64,000 nucleotides of DNA from CAZDRI01 sp964508055 (GTDB taxonomy: Bacteria; Pseudomonadota; Gammaproteobacteria; PS1; Pseudothioglobaceae): NCBI GenBank assembly GCA_964508055.1, contig CAZDRI010000004.1, forward strand, positions 1 through 64,000. Direction: 5' to 3'. Shown in pieces: positions 1 to 13,398 of the stretch; the first letter of the stretch is position 1; every line of letters begins with the position of its first letter. The notes below the pieces were generated by a model that ran no database searches, was not told the DNA's origin, and saw only the letters and a list, made by a program, of their open reading frames with translations. The translations under genes and the position numbers were made by a program.

Positions 1-108
1 TAAGTTGTAAAAAAATTAATAAAATTACTTGATTTTTAAGACAGTATCTGAACTTATGCATACTTTTAAAGTATAATTCTTAAAATTAAATTCAGCTGTT
101 ATTTTTTA

Positions 109-2855
109 ATGGAAAAAACATATAATCCTTCACAAATAGAGCAAAAATACTATAAAAAGTGGGAAGAAAATAATTACTTTTCATCAGATAGAAACTCTAA
201 TAGCAAAAATAATTACTGTATTATGCTACCTCCCCCAAATGTTACTGGACATCTACACATGGGTCATGCTTTTCAGCACACAATTATGGATGTATTGATA
301 CGCTATCATAGAATGATTGGAGATAAAACCTTATGGCAAACTGGAACAGACCATGCAGGTATAGCTACTCAAATGGTAGTAGAAAGAATGCTAAATGCTG
401 AAGGTAAAAGTAGACATGATTTTGGTAGAGATGGTTTTATTGATAAAGTTTGGGAATGGAAACATCAGTCAGGCGGAACAATTACTAAACAAATGCGGCG
501 TTTAGGTAGTTCTGTTGATTGGAATAAAGAACGCTTTACTATGGATGATGAATTATCCAAAGCAGTAACTAAGGTTTTTGTGGATTTATATAATGAAGGA
601 TTAATTTATCGTGGAAAACGCTTAGTTAATTGGGATCCAGTATTGATGACTGCTGTTTCTGATTTAGAAGTTATTTCTAAAGAAGAAGATGGTTTTATGT
701 GGTATGTTAATTACCCTTTTATTGACGGCTCAGGTTTTATGCAAATAGCCACTACTAGACCAGAGACAATTTTAGTAGATGGCGCACTTGCAGTTCACCC
801 TGATGATGAGAAAAATAAAAAATATGTAGGTAAAGAAGTTCAAGTCCCTCTTACTGATAGAGTTATTAAAGTTATAACAGACGAATATGTAGATGCAGAA
901 TTTGGCTCAGGATGCGTAAAAATAACAGCAGCACATGATTTTAATGACTATGAAGTGTATAAAAGACATTTAGATATTCCTTTAATTAACTTATACAACC
1001 CTGATGCAACGCTAAATGAAAATGCACCAAAAAAATATCAAGGTTTAGATAGATTTGAAGCTAGAAAACAAATTGTAAAAGATTTAGCTACTGCAGGACT
1101 ATTAATAAAAACCAAAAAACATAAATATAAACTACCAAGAAGTGATAGGACTAATGCAATAGTTGAACCTTATCTTACTGAACAATGGTTTGTAAGAATT
1201 AAACCTTTAGCAATGCCAGCTGTTGATGCAGTTAAAAATGGATATATAAAATTTATTCCAAAAAATTGGGAAAATACCTACTTTAACTGGATGGAAAATA
1301 TTGAAGATTGGTGTATTTCAAGACAAATATGGTGGGGACATCGTGTGCCTGCTTGGTATGATGAAAATAATAATGTGTTTGTTGCAAATAGTAAAAATGA
1401 AGCACAAAAAATAGCAGGAAAAGGAGTTAAACTTACCCAAGATAATGATGTTTTAGATACTTGGTTTTCTTCTGCGCTTTGGCCCTTTTCTACCTTAGGC
1501 TGGCCCAAAAAAACTCAAGACTTAAAAGACTTTTATCCAACTAATGTTTTGGTTACTGGTTTTGATATTATATTTTTTTGGGTAGCTAGAATGATTATGT
1601 TTGGGTTAAAATTTTCTAAAGATATTCCATTTAAAGATATATACATAACTGGTCTTATCCGTGATTCTCATGGTCAAAAAATGTCTAAATCAAAAGGTAA
1701 TGTATTAGACCCATTAGATGTGATTAATGGTATCTCTTTAGATGAAATAATTAAAAAAAGAACTTATGGATTAATGCAGCCACAAAAAGCTAAAGAAATA
1801 GAGAGACATACTAAAGAGGACTTTCCTCATGGTATTGATGCTTTTGGTACTGATGCCTTAAGGTTTACTTTTGTTTCCCTAGCTTCTTTTTCTAGAGATA
1901 TAAATTTTGATTTAAACAAAGTAAATGGTTATCGTAATTTTTGTAATAAGCTTTGGAATGCTGCTAGGTTTGTATTATTAAATTTAGATAATGAAACAAC
2001 TATAAGCGATAATATTAAACTAAGTGTAGCTGATATATGGATTTTATCTAAATTACAAAATATAAAGAATAATATTAACAAACATTTAGATAATTATCGT
2101 TTAGATTTAATGAGTCAGACTTTATATGATTTTATATGGCATGATTATTGCGACTGGTATTTAGAACTAGCTAAACCTCTCTTAAATGATGATGATACTA
2201 ATAAAGCAACTAAATATACTTTGATAAAAGTATTAGATGAAATATTAAGATTAATCCATCCAATAATACCTTTTATTAGTGAACATATATACAATCAAAC
2301 TAAAAGTTATGTAAAAAATAGTGCGAAAAGTTTGGTTATAAGTGATTATCCAAAAATAGATGATAATTTAATAAATGTTAAAGCAGAAGAAGAAATAAGT
2401 TGGCTACAAAAAACTATTTTAGAAATAAGAAAAATTCGTGGTGAAACTAATATAGCTCCAAACAAAAAACTTAGTGTTTTTTTACAAAATACTAATAATT
2501 TATATAAATTGTATTTAAAAAATAATTATAATTTATTAGCTAGTGTAGCTAAATTAGAAAAAATCAATTTGCTTGAAAAAGAAGTTGATTTTGAAGTTTC
2601 TGTAGGTTTAGTTGGTGATATGAAAATTTTAATTCCTCTTGCAGATTTAATTGATAAAAAAGAAGAAAGTAAAAGACTAAACAAAGAAATTATAAAGTTA
2701 AACAAACAATTAGAGTTTATCTCTAAAAAATTAAACAACCCTAAATTTGTATCTGGTGCCCCTTTAAAAATTGTCAGTAAAGAAAAAGAAAAATATAGAG
2801 AATTAAAAAAGACAAGAGATAATTTAAACCTACAATATCAAAAAATATCCCAATT

Positions 2856-2859
<4 letters not shown>
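109..2859 (+). CDS. valS: Valyl-tRNA synthetase
   Basis: Class I aminoacyl-tRNA synthetase that charges tRNA-Val in the cytoplasm. The HIGH-type signature is HMGH at residues 50-53, after PPPNVTG. The KMSKS loop is intact at residues 524-528. A CP1 editing domain lies between them, and an anticodon-binding domain is followed by the C-terminal coiled coil rich in Lys and Glu typical of ValRS. At 916 residues the length is close to the family norm (about 950). No clear Shine-Dalgarno precedes the ATG, but the N-terminus MEKTYNPSQIEQKYY matches the family start. A TATAAT hexamer lies at 72-77 without a convincing -35. The last four bases overlap the start of the next gene, so the two are co-translated. 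Confidence 0.98.
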
Positions 2860-4977
<2,118 letters not shown>

Positions 4978-5117
4978 AATTTTTAAATAACCATAAAAAA
5001 AATGAAATTTATTGAATTTAAGATAAAAAATTATAAAAGAATTAAATATTCAGAAAATATATTTAATATTTTTGATACCCAGCAATAATTGTACAAATTG
5101 GGCTATTCATTTCATTA

Positions 5118-6053
5118 CTATTGTATTTTATTAAGCCAATAATCTAAACCTTGTGAATTTAATTCAACATCAGTTTTTATTATAGCTTTTTGTTTCTTTT
5201 TAGATAATTTATAAGAAAAATTAGTGAGTTCTTGTAATAAATAATCATACATTTCATTCTCAATATATTTTGCTCTATTATCCATAATATTCTTACAGCT
5301 TAGTGCAATATCAATATATTTATAAATAGTTTTCTTAAGTATATCAACTGCTTGAGAAGTGTTTTTAATTCTACCAAAATGTGTTAAATAAAAATATTTA
5401 GGTTTTAAACTTAATAGTTTATCAATACTATTAAGCAATTTCTCCGGTTTAAATTGTACTGGAGTGCTAGTTGCAAAGATAAAATATCTATCATCATCAT
5501 TTAGCTGTGGATATGAAATGCCAAAAGTATCGCCAGAAAAGATACCATTACTTAATTCATCATAAACACAAAAGTGGTGTGATGCATGTCCTGGAGTATC
5601 AATAAATAAAAGTTCTCTACCATTTATATCTATTCTAAAACCATCATCAGCTTCAATTATTCTATCCTCAGCTATAGGATAAATACTTCCATAAAGTTTG
5701 TTAAATTTATCTGCACCATAAACTATTTTAGTGCCTTCAATTAATCTTGATGGGTCAATCATATGCTTAGCACCAAAGGGATGTATTATTAGCTTAGCAT
5801 TGCTACATTTTTTTAAAATAGACCCAGCACCACCAGCGTGGTCTAAATGGACATGAGTAGCTATAACATAGAGAACATCTTGAGTTCTTAAGTTTAAGTT
5901 TTTCAACTCAGCTAAAATGTATTTTAAAGATTTACTAGTGCCAGTTTCAATGATAGCGCATTTACCTTTATGCTCTAAGATATAAATCCCTGCTACCCCC
6001 TTTGCAGTGTAGTGCGCATCAACTAAAGTTATGCCATTACCTAAATAATTCAT
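5118..6053 (-). CDS. Metallo-beta-lactamase fold hydrolase in the methylcitrate operon
   Basis: Protein of 311 residues with the metallo-beta-lactamase metal-binding signature THVHLDHAGG (His67, His69, Asp71, His72). Downstream metal ligands are likely at GHASHHF and at the late LTHFG. The family includes glyoxalase II-like thioesterases, and the exact substrate cannot be read from the sequence. Its start codon shares one base with the prpE stop (TAATG), so translation is coupled and it is the last gene of the prp operon. Inference: it may hydrolyse an acyl thioester or detoxify an intermediate of propionate breakdown. No signal peptide is visible, so it is probably cytoplasmic. Confidence 0.8.
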   Translation of the reverse strand: MNYLGNGITLVDAHYTAKGVAGIYILEHKGKCAIIETGTSKSLKYILAELKNLNLRTQDVLYVIATHVHLDHAGGAGSILKKCSNAKLIIHPFGAKHMIDPSRLIEGTKIVYGADKFNKLYGSIYPIAEDRIIEADDGFRIDINGRELLFIDTPGHASHHFCVYDELSNGIFSGDTFGISYPQLNDDDRYFIFATSTPVQFKPEKLLNSIDKLLSLKPKYFYLTHFGRIKNTSQAVDILKKTIYKYIDIALSCKNIMDNRAKYIENEMYDYLLQELTNFSYKLSKKKQKAIIKTDVELNSQGLDYWLNKIQ

Positions 6054-7924
6054 TATTTAACAGCATTTTCAATATCATTTAAAGAAGTAATATCATCAAT
6101 AGTAGAAGGTATTACATATTCTTCACCGTTACAAATTTGTCTGATAGTCTTACGCAAAATTTTGCCAGAGCGAGTTTTTGGTAATTTTGACACTACATAA
6201 ACTTCTTTAAAGGCTGCAACAGCACCAATTTCAGTGCGCATTAATTGAATTAACTCATTTACAATAATTGCATTATTGTCGGTAACTTTTGATTTTAATA
6301 CTACAAAGCCAACTGGCATTTGGCCTTTCAGTTCATCATTTCGTCCTATTACTGCACATTCAGCAACTGATTTATGCTTGCCAACAACTTCTTCCATCTC
6401 TCCAGTTGACAGTCTATGCCCAGCTACATTTATAACATCATCTACCCTACCCATTACAAATAAATAGCCATCATCATCAAAATAACCTCCATCACCACTA
6501 ACATAATAACCTGGATATGTTTCTAAATAACTCGCTTTAAATCTTTTTATATCTTGCCAAATAGTAGTTAAACAGCTTGGAGGAAGTGGCAATTTTATTG
6601 CTATATTGCCTTGAACATTTGGAGGTAATTGTTTGCCATTTTCATCTAAAATTTCTACATGATAACCTGGTGCTGGGACTGTTGAAGAACCTGCTTTAAT
6701 AGGCATTTTTTCAATGCCAATTAAGTTAGCTGATATTGCCCAACCTGTTTCTGTTTGCCACCAATGGTCAATTACTGGAAGCTTAAACTTATCATTTAAC
6801 CATTCATAAGTTGGAGGGTCTAATCTTTCACCAGCAGAAAATATAGTTTTAAGACAAGAAACATCATAATCTTTTAAATAATCTGCATTGGGGTCCTCTT
6901 TTTTTATAGCTCTAAAAGCAGTTGGTGCTGTAAATAATGCTTTTACTTGATATTCTTCAATAACCCTCCAAAACGCTCCTGCATCAGGGGTCATAATTGG
7001 CTTTCCCTCATACAAAATTGTGGTGCTGCCATTAATAAGTGGTGCATATACAATGTATGAATGCCCTACAACCCAGCCAACATCTGATGCTGCCCAAAAT
7101 ACTTCACTTGGTTTAATATCATAAATAGCTTGCATACTATATTTCATAGCAACAGCATGACCGCCATTTTCTCTAATTACACCTTTAGGCTTACCAGTAG
7201 TGCCAGATGTATAAAGAATATATAATAAATCATCACCTCTTACAGTTACACAACTATGAGGTTTTGCATCTTTAATCAACTCAGTCCAATCATAATCTCT
7301 ACCACTTATCATAGTAGCAATATGCTCTTCTCTTTGGTAAATAATACAAGTTTCAACCTTATGTTGTGCAAGCATAATTGCTTTGTCTAACAATGGTTTA
7401 TATTCAATAGTTTTAGTAATTTCAATGCCGCAAGATGCTGATAATATTATTTTTGGTTTGGCATCATCAATTCTTATTGCTAACTCAGGTGCAGCAAAAC
7501 CGCCAAAGACAACAGAATGAATAGCGCCTAATCTTGCACATGCTAACATTGCTATTACAGCTTCAGGAATCATAGGCATATAAATAATTACTCTATCGCC
7601 CTTTTCTACCCCTTTATTTTTAAGCATACCTGCACATAATGCCACTTTGTTCAATAACTCTTGGTAGCTAAATTTTTCTTTTTTATTAGTTACTGGAGAA
7701 TCATAAATTAAAGCTAATCTGTTGCCAGCACCATTTTTTACATGATAATCTAATGCCATATAGCAAGTATTTAATTGCCAATCTGCAAACCAGTGATGAA
7801 TATTTTCCTTATTTTGAGTTAGAATATTATCTGTTTTTTTAAACCACTCTAAATTATTAGCTTTTTCTTGCCAAAATTTTTCTGGGTTTGCTAATTCTTG
7901 CAGATATTCTTCTTTATATGACAT
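6053..7924 (-). CDS. prpE: Propionyl-CoA synthetase (propionate-CoA ligase)
   Basis: AMP-forming acyl-CoA synthetase that activates propionate for the methylcitrate cycle. The 623-residue length fits PrpE. Motifs seen are the P-loop-like YTSGTTGKPKG, the adenylate-binding WWQTETGW, GDGGYFDDDGY and the C-terminal PKTRSGKILRK, where Lys588 is the catalytic lysine that is acetylated in relatives. The N-terminal ACAS domain (NPEKFWQEKA) is present. Acetyl-CoA synthetase is the main alternative, but the operon with prpB, prpC and prpD makes propionate the likely substrate. A strong Shine-Dalgarno (AGGAGG) precedes the ATG after a 69-base gap from the nitroreductase gene, so it can be translated independently within the operon. 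Confidence 0.93.
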   Translation of the reverse strand: MSYKEEYLQELANPEKFWQEKANNLEWFKKTDNILTQNKENIHHWFADWQLNTCYMALDYHVKNGAGNRLALIYDSPVTNKKEKFSYQELLNKVALCAGMLKNKGVEKGDRVIIYMPMIPEAVIAMLACARLGAIHSVVFGGFAAPELAIRIDDAKPKIILSASCGIEITKTIEYKPLLDKAIMLAQHKVETCIIYQREEHIATMISGRDYDWTELIKDAKPHSCVTVRGDDLLYILYTSGTTGKPKGVIRENGGHAVAMKYSMQAIYDIKPSEVFWAASDVGWVVGHSYIVYAPLINGSTTILYEGKPIMTPDAGAFWRVIEEYQVKALFTAPTAFRAIKKEDPNADYLKDYDVSCLKTIFSAGERLDPPTYEWLNDKFKLPVIDHWWQTETGWAISANLIGIEKMPIKAGSSTVPAPGYHVEILDENGKQLPPNVQGNIAIKLPLPPSCLTTIWQDIKRFKASYLETYPGYYVSGDGGYFDDDGYLFVMGRVDDVINVAGHRLSTGEMEEVVGKHKSVAECAVIGRNDELKGQMPVGFVVLKSKVTDNNAIIVNELIQLMRTEIGAVAAFKEVYVVSKLPKTRSGKILRKTIRQICNGEEYVIPSTIDDITSLNDIENAVK

Positions 7925-7993
7925 TAAAACCTCCTCTTAATAGTTTTTAGAAAGTTATGCTTAGCTGATTTTTTTTAATAAGCTAACTAATAA

Positions 7994-8662
7994 TTAATCA
8001 ACAAAAAAATTTGTGAATGTATTAATACTTTCTCTACTAGTGCGATAACTATTAATAAGTGCAGTTTTATCAGCATAGCCTAGAGCAATACCACAAATTA
8101 ATTTTATATTTCTATCATATCCTAGTAAATCTTTTACAATCTCTGGATATTCTCCTAAAGCTGCTTGCGGACAAGTAGCTAAACCTTCTGCAACAGCTGC
8201 TAACATTATTGATTGTAAAAACATACCATAATCTAAAAATGAGCCTGTTTCTAATTTTGAATCCATAAAAAACAATAACATTACTGGTGCATCAAATGCT
8301 CTATAATTAGCAGCCCATTGATTAATTTGCTTTTCCTTATCTTCACGAGATATTCTTAAAGTTGAATACATTAAAAGTCCGCATTCTTTTCTTCTAGTTC
8401 TATATGGGTATTCCCACTCTGATGGGTAGTATTGATAATCCATTTTGCCTTGCTTACCTTTTCTAAAACTTTTCTCCATTGCTTGTTGTAATTCTTGCTT
8501 CTTACTACCAGATAAAACAGCTACTTGCCAAGGTTGAGTGTTAACCCCAGATGGGGCATAAGATGCGGCGTTTAAGATTTTTTTAATTTTATCTAATTCT
8601 ACATCTTTATCTAAAAAAGCACGAATGGATTGTCTGTTTTCTAAAGCTTCAATTACATTCAT
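7994..8662 (-). CDS. Nitroreductase-family flavoprotein
   Basis: FMN-dependent nitroreductase-fold protein of 222 residues. Seen are the N-terminal [12 protein letters not shown] motif (FMN phosphate-binding arginines), [10 protein letters not shown] (flavin loop) and a C-terminal GIALGYAD motif before a conserved Arg-rich tail. Members reduce nitro groups, quinones or enones with NAD(P)H. Its ATG overlaps the prpD stop by four bases, placing it tightly inside the methylcitrate operon, where it is not a standard member. A role as an enoate or quinone reductase on a side product of propionate catabolism is speculation. The fold assignment is firm; the substrate is unknown. Confidence 0.85.
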   Translation of the reverse strand: MNVIEALENRQSIRAFLDKDVELDKIKKILNAASYAPSGVNTQPWQVAVLSGSKKQELQQAMEKSFRKGKQGKMDYQYYPSEWEYPYRTRRKECGLLMYSTLRISREDKEKQINQWAANYRAFDAPVMLLFFMDSKLETGSFLDYGMFLQSIMLAAVAEGLATCPQAALGEYPEIVKDLLGYDRNIKLICGIALGYADKTALINSYRTSRESINTFTNFFVD

Positions 8663-10107
8663 ATCGTTAACTCCTCCATAAATTTGTTTACATCCAATTC
8701 ATTAAACAAAGCAACATTTAAGCACATATCCATTATTTCTTCTGATTTTTGTAATGGAAATACAGTTCTTAAGTTATTAATAAATTTGTTTTCTAATACT
8801 ACAAAACCCTCTTCTCTACGGCGACGGTGTCCTATTGGATATTCAACTTCAACATTTAGAGTGCTAGTCCCGTCTTTGAAAAATATTTGAATAGCATTAG
8901 CTATTGAACGTTTATCTGCCTCTAAATATTCTTTGCTGTATTTTTTACTTTCTTCAATCTCCATTTTATCTCTTAAAATATCAATCATTGGATTAGCTTT
9001 ATGAAAATCATCTTCATAATTTTCAGCAACTAAATTACCAAATATAAGCGGAACTGCAATCATATATTGCAGACAATGGTCTCTATCAGCAGGATTATTA
9101 AGAGGACCTACTTTGGAGATAATTCTTATAGCAGATTCATGGGTAGTAATAACTATTTTTTCAATATCATCTAATTTATCTTTAACTTCATTATGCAATA
9201 TTACTGCTGCTTCTACTGCAGTTTGAGAGTGAAATTCTGCGGGATAAGATAATTTAAATAATACATTTTCCATTACATAAGAGCCATATTCTTTATTTAT
9301 CTTAAATTCATTGCCTTTAAATAAAACATCATAAAAACCCCAAATAGGAGCAGTTAATGCTGATGGATAACCCATTTCTCCATTAACAGCCATCATTGCT
9401 AAACGAACTCCTCTAGAACTAGCATCACCTGCTGCCCATGACTTTCTTGAACCTGCATTTGGAGCATGACGATATGTTCTTAAAGACTGTCCATCTACCC
9501 AAGCTAGAGATAAGGCGTTTATAATTTGTTCTTTATTAGCTCCCAGCATTTGAGCTGCAACTGCAGTTGATGCTATTTTCACAAGTACAACATGGTCAAT
9601 TCCAACTCTATTAAAGCTATTTTCTAATGCTAAAACCCCTTGAATTTCATGAGCTTTAACCATTGCAATTAAAACATCCTGCATGATCATTGGCTTTTTA
9701 CCTTTAGCTATTCTATTAAGGCTAATATAATCTGCTAAGGCTAAAATTGCTCCTAAATTATCAGAAGGATGTCCCCACTCTGCTGCTAACCAAGTATCAT
9801 TAAAGTCTAACCAACGAATTATGCAGCCTATATCCCAAGCTGCTTTTACTGGGTCTAGTTCATAACTTGTCCCTGGCACTCTTGCCCCATTTCTAACAGT
9901 AGTTCCAGGTACAATTGGTCCTAAATGCTTAGTGCATTCTGGAAAATTAAGAGCTAATAATCCACAGCCAATTGAATCTATTAAACAATTTCTAGCAGTA
10001 TTAAGTGCCTCTTCTGAAGTTACTTCATAGTTTAAAACATAATCTGCAATATCAACTAAAACCTTATCAGGTTCTGGTCTTTTATTTATATCAAAATTAC
10101 TGCTCAT
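8659..10107 (-). CDS. prpD: 2-methylcitrate dehydratase (MmgE/PrpD family)
   Basis: Iron-sulfur-independent dehydratase converting 2-methylcitrate to 2-methyl-cis-aconitate. The 482 residues match PrpD from enteric bacteria (about 483). The sequence keeps the family blocks around [21 protein letters not shown] (with the invariant Asp/Asn stretch), [30 protein letters not shown] and [15 protein letters not shown]. The gene follows prpC after two bases and overlaps the nitroreductase gene by four. PrpD use means the alternative AcnD/PrpF branch is not needed here, and no acnD or prpF was seen in the window. A general aconitase may still be needed for hydration to methylisocitrate. Confidence 0.94.
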   Translation of the reverse strand: MSSNFDINKRPEPDKVLVDIADYVLNYEVTSEEALNTARNCLIDSIGCGLLALNFPECTKHLGPIVPGTTVRNGARVPGTSYELDPVKAAWDIGCIIRWLDFNDTWLAAEWGHPSDNLGAILALADYISLNRIAKGKKPMIMQDVLIAMVKAHEIQGVLALENSFNRVGIDHVVLVKIASTAVAAQMLGANKEQIINALSLAWVDGQSLRTYRHAPNAGSRKSWAAGDASSRGVRLAMMAVNGEMGYPSALTAPIWGFYDVLFKGNEFKINKEYGSYVMENVLFKLSYPAEFHSQTAVEAAVILHNEVKDKLDDIEKIVITTHESAIRIISKVGPLNNPADRDHCLQYMIAVPLIFGNLVAENYEDDFHKANPMIDILRDKMEIEESKKYSKEYLEADKRSIANAIQIFFKDGTSTLNVEVEYPIGHRRRREEGFVVLENKFINNLRTVFPLQKSEEIMDMCLNVALFNELDVNKFMEELTI

Positions 10108-10109
10108 AG

Positions 10110-11234
10110 TTATTTTCTATCTTCAATATCAATCCATTTTGCTGATTTTGGTCCTACATAATCAGCTGTTGGTCTTATTATTCTATTATTTTCTCTTTGC
10201 TCAAAAACATGTGCGCACCAGCCTGATGCCCTAGAGCAAACAAATATAGGGGTGAATAATTTTGTTGGTACGCCCATGAAGTGATAAGTTGATGCATGAA
10301 AAAAGTCTGCATTACAAAATAGATTCTTCTCTCTTTTCATTACAGTTTCACAATGCTCAGATACTTGGTATAAAATACTGTCACCAGCTTTTTCTGATAA
10401 TTGTTTAGAGTAAGATTTTATTATTGCACTTCTAGGGTCTGCTTTTTTATACACCGCATGACCAAAGCCCATAATTTTTTCTTTTTTAGCTAACATATCC
10501 AGTATTTTAGTTTCAGCTTCATCAACCGAAGACCATTTTGATATCATATCCATTGCTGCTTCATTAGCACCACCATGAAGTGGACCACGCAATGTAGCAA
10601 TAGCAGCAGTAACACAAGAATGTATATCTGATAATGTTGAAGCGCACACTCTTGCAGCAAATGTAGAGGCGTTAAATTCATGTTCGGCATATAAAATCAA
10701 CGAAACATTCATTGTCTTTATATGTAAATCATCGGCTTTTTTACCATGTAATAAATTTAAAAAATGAGCCCCAATACCATCACAATCTGTTCTAGTGTCA
10801 ATTTTTTTGTTGTTATGGCTATACTGATACCAATAAAGGACTATTGCGGGTAATATTGATAATAATCTATCAGCTTTATCGTTTTGATCTGCAAAGTCTT
10901 TCTCAGTTTCTAAATTACCAATCATAGAGCATCCAGTTCGCATAACATCCATAGGATGTGCTGATGCTGGTATCCTTTCTAATACTTTTCTAAGTGGTTT
11001 TGGTAGATTTCTCATAGATTTGAGTTTTGTCTTGTAATTATCAAGTTCTTTTTGATTTGGTAACTTATCATATAAAAGCATATATGCTACTTCTTCAAAA
11101 CAAGCTTTTTCTACTAAATCAATTACATCATAACCTCTATAAAATAAACCACTTCCAGTTTCACCTACTGTGCATAATGATGTTATACCTGCAGACTGTC
11201 CTCTAAGTCCTGCCCCTTCTCCGTGTGTTGTCAT
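10110..11234 (-). CDS. prpC: 2-methylcitrate synthase
   Basis: Condenses propionyl-CoA with oxaloacetate to give 2-methylcitrate. Protein of 374 residues, citrate synthase fold. The catalytic His is at 220 in [12 protein letters not shown]. Substrate-binding residues are His185 in [10 protein letters not shown] and His259 in [10 protein letters not shown], with the catalytic Asp in the late [15 protein letters not shown] block. The short length and the H-E-F-N-A-S block fit the PrpC/type II citrate synthase group. Assignment as PrpC rather than GltA rests on its place between prpB and prpD, with four-base overlap with prpB and a two-base gap to prpD. Confidence 0.94.
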   Translation of the reverse strand: MTTHGEGAGLRGQSAGITSLCTVGETGSGLFYRGYDVIDLVEKACFEEVAYMLLYDKLPNQKELDNYKTKLKSMRNLPKPLRKVLERIPASAHPMDVMRTGCSMIGNLETEKDFADQNDKADRLLSILPAIVLYWYQYSHNNKKIDTRTDCDGIGAHFLNLLHGKKADDLHIKTMNVSLILYAEHEFNASTFAARVCASTLSDIHSCVTAAIATLRGPLHGGANEAAMDMISKWSSVDEAETKILDMLAKKEKIMGFGHAVYKKADPRSAIIKSYSKQLSEKAGDSILYQVSEHCETVMKREKNLFCNADFFHASTYHFMGVPTKLFTPIFVCSRASGWCAHVFEQRENNRIIRPTADYVGPKSAKWIDIEDRK

Positions 11235-12121
11235 TTATATCCTCCTTTACCAAGTAATTCATCCAATTTTTTCTCATAATTATGATAATCTAAAAAATCA
11301 TATAATTCCATTCTTGTTTGCATTGTATTCAACACATTTTTTTGAGTTCCATCTTTTAAAATATGTTTGTAAACATTTAAAGCAGCTAAATTCATGGCTC
11401 TAAAAGCACTTAAAGGATATAAAGCAATTTTAATTCCTACGCTATTAAGTTCTGAGGTTGTAAATAATGGAGTTGTGCCAAATTCAGTAATATTTGCAAG
11501 TACTGGGACACCTACTGCATCAACAAATTTTTTATATTGATCTAAATCTATCATAGCTTCAGGAAAAATCATATCAGCACCTGCTTCAACGCAAAGCATA
11601 GCTCTTTCTACTGCAGCGTCTATACCTTCTACAGCTACAGCATCTGTTCTTGCCATTATTACAAAAGATTCATCATATCTTGCATCAACTGCTATTTTAA
11701 TTCTATCTACCATCTCTTCTTTAGGAACAATAGCTTTATTTGGTCTATGCCCACAGCGTTTTTGCATTACTTGATCTTCAATATGAACAGCCGCTACATT
11801 AGCACGAATCATGTCTTTAATACATCTTGTGATATTAAACGCTCCCCCCCAACCTGTATCAATATCCACCAATAAAGGTACTCTACTAACTGCTGTTATA
11901 CGAGATGCATCTTCTATCACATCTTTTAAAGTTGTAATGCCTAAATCAGGAACTCCAAAAGATGATGCAGCAACACCACCACCAGACAAGTATAGTGCTT
12001 TGTGCCCTGTTTTTTCAGCCATAATAGCAGAATAAGCATTTATTGCACCAACTACTTGCAAAGGATTATTTTTGTCAACTAAATTGCGAAATTTAGACCC
12101 TGGTGAAATATTTTCTTTCAT
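11231..12121 (-). CDS. prpB: 2-methylisocitrate lyase
   Basis: Cleaves 2-methylisocitrate to pyruvate and succinate, the last step of the methylcitrate cycle. Protein of 296 residues in the isocitrate lyase/PEP mutase superfamily. The active-site loop KRCGH has the nucleophile at Cys123, and [10 protein letters not shown] supplies the Mg-binding acidic residues. The N-terminal block [24 protein letters not shown] is typical. It is the first gene of the operon, with AAGGA before the ATG. Only 80 bases separate it from ispA upstream on the same strand. No PrpR-type regulator lies nearby. Confidence 0.95.
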   Translation of the reverse strand: MKENISPGSKFRNLVDKNNPLQVVGAINAYSAIMAEKTGHKALYLSGGGVAASSFGVPDLGITTLKDVIEDASRITAVSRVPLLVDIDTGWGGAFNITRCIKDMIRANVAAVHIEDQVMQKRCGHRPNKAIVPKEEMVDRIKIAVDARYDESFVIMARTDAVAVEGIDAAVERAMLCVEAGADMIFPEAMIDLDQYKKFVDAVGVPVLANITEFGTTPLFTTSELNSVGIKIALYPLSAFRAMNLAALNVYKHILKDGTQKNVLNTMQTRMELYDFLDYHNYEKKLDELLGKGGYK

Positions 12122-12201
12122 AAAATCCTTAAATTAAATACATTATTAGTGTTGTTAATTTTAAATTTATATTTGATAATTTAAAAATATTAAAATGACT
12201 T

Positions 12202-13071
12202 TTAATAAGCCCTTTCTCTTAGTAAGATTATCAATTTTTTTAATTCAATAGTATCTGCATTTATTTTATCCAAAAAAGACAATGCCTTAGTATATAAAAG
12301 TTGATATTTTTTTTTAGCTGCAACTATCCCAATAATACTTGGATATGTTGTTTTATTGTTATAAAAGTCTGAGTCTTTAGTCTTTCCTAATGTTTTTTCA
12401 TCTTGAATAATGTCTAAAATATCATCTTGTATTTGATAAGCTAAACCAATGTTTTTTGCAAATTTATCTAAATATTTTAGTTCAGAATTTCCAATGTTTT
12501 TATTAGTTAAAGCACCCAATCTAACAGCTAAACGAAGCAAAGCTGCTGTTTTATGATAATACATTTTGTTTAATTCAGATATATCATTTACTTTCCTACC
12601 AGTTAATTCTATATCAATCATTTGCCCTTCAACCATCATAAATGAGAATTTTGCTAGAGATTGAAACATTTTAACTTTTTGTTTTTCACTTAAATTTTTA
12701 TCATTAGCTAGCAATTCAAAAGCCATAGAGTGTAAGCCATCTCCTGCTAAAACGGCTAAAGCTTCATTAAATTTTTTATGACAACTTGGTTTATTATGGC
12801 GAATATCATCATCATCCATACAAGGCAAGTCGTCGTGAATTAAAGAATAAGCATGAATTAATTCTACTGCTACAGCTACATTATCAGCAATATTAATATC
12901 AGAACTAAAAGCTTTAGCTGTGGCATATACTAATATAGGCCTAAAGCGCTTACCTCCGCCTAGCACAGAATAAGACATTACCTCTTTTAATTTGCTGTTA
13001 GAAGTTAGATGTTTTCTTAGTAATTTTTCACAGCGTTTCTGATAAAGCTCAATGAAATTATTATTTATCAT
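12202..13071 (-). CDS. ispA: Farnesyl diphosphate synthase (polyprenyl synthetase family)
   Basis: Head-to-tail prenyl condensation enzyme of isoprenoid synthesis. Protein of 289 residues. The first Asp-rich motif is DDLPCMD (Asp80-Asp86, the insert form of bacterial FPP synthases) and the second is the YQIQDDILDI block. GGGKRFRP near residues 38-45 binds IPP. The start lies inside the end of xseB (11-base overlap), the usual xseB-ispA pairing. dxs, often next in gammaproteobacteria, is absent here and prpB follows. Geranyl or geranylgeranyl product specificity cannot be excluded from sequence alone. Confidence 0.93.
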   Translation of the reverse strand: MINNNFIELYQKRCEKLLRKHLTSNSKLKEVMSYSVLGGGKRFRPILVYATAKAFSSDINIADNVAVAVELIHAYSLIHDDLPCMDDDDIRHNKPSCHKKFNEALAVLAGDGLHSMAFELLANDKNLSEKQKVKMFQSLAKFSFMMVEGQMIDIELTGRKVNDISELNKMYYHKTAALLRLAVRLGALTNKNIGNSELKYLDKFAKNIGLAYQIQDDILDIIQDEKTLGKTKDSDFYNNKTTYPSIIGIVAAKKKYQLLYTKALSFLDKINADTIELKKLIILLRERAY

Positions 13072-13297
13072 CTATATCAAAAGAAGTTTCATTTTTGTAA
13101 TCATCTTCTTTGGTTAATTTAACTACCCGCTCATTGGCTTCATTTAAAGCCTTCTGACACTTTTTGCTTAATTCTATTCCTTTTTCAAAATACTTAATAG
13201 AATCATCTAAAGTTAAATCTCCTGATTCCATTTTATTTACTATATTTTCTAACTCATTTAAGCCTTTATTAAAATCAAATACATCTTTCTTTTTCAT
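13061..13297 (-). CDS. xseB: Exodeoxyribonuclease VII small subunit
   Basis: Small helical subunit of exonuclease VII, which degrades single-stranded DNA with XseA. The protein is 78 residues and carries the family pattern FNKGLNELENIVNKMESGDLTLDDSIKYFEKGIEL. The ATG at 13297 is preferred over a TTG four codons upstream because GGAAAG sits at Shine-Dalgarno distance from the ATG and overlaps the TTG. It overlaps ispA by 11 bases. xseA is not in this window. Confidence 0.93.
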   Translation of the reverse strand: MKKKDVFDFNKGLNELENIVNKMESGDLTLDDSIKYFEKGIELSKKCQKALNEANERVVKLTKEDDYKNETSFDIDDK

Positions 13298-13398
13298 AAA
13301 ACTTTCCAATTGTATTACTAATTTTTATTTTATGGTAATATTTTAGCTAATAATATTTCAAATAAACAGGCAATATGTTTCTTAACTTAGATACAGTC

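Noticed and set aside
5041..5072. Possible terminator of guaB
   Set aside because: The stem is nine A/T-only pairs; such repeats are expected by chance in sequence this rich in A and T, so it was not listed as a feature.
13298..13309. TTG start for xseB, four codons upstream of the chosen ATG
   Set aside because: The bases that would form this start are part of the Shine-Dalgarno for the ATG at 13297.
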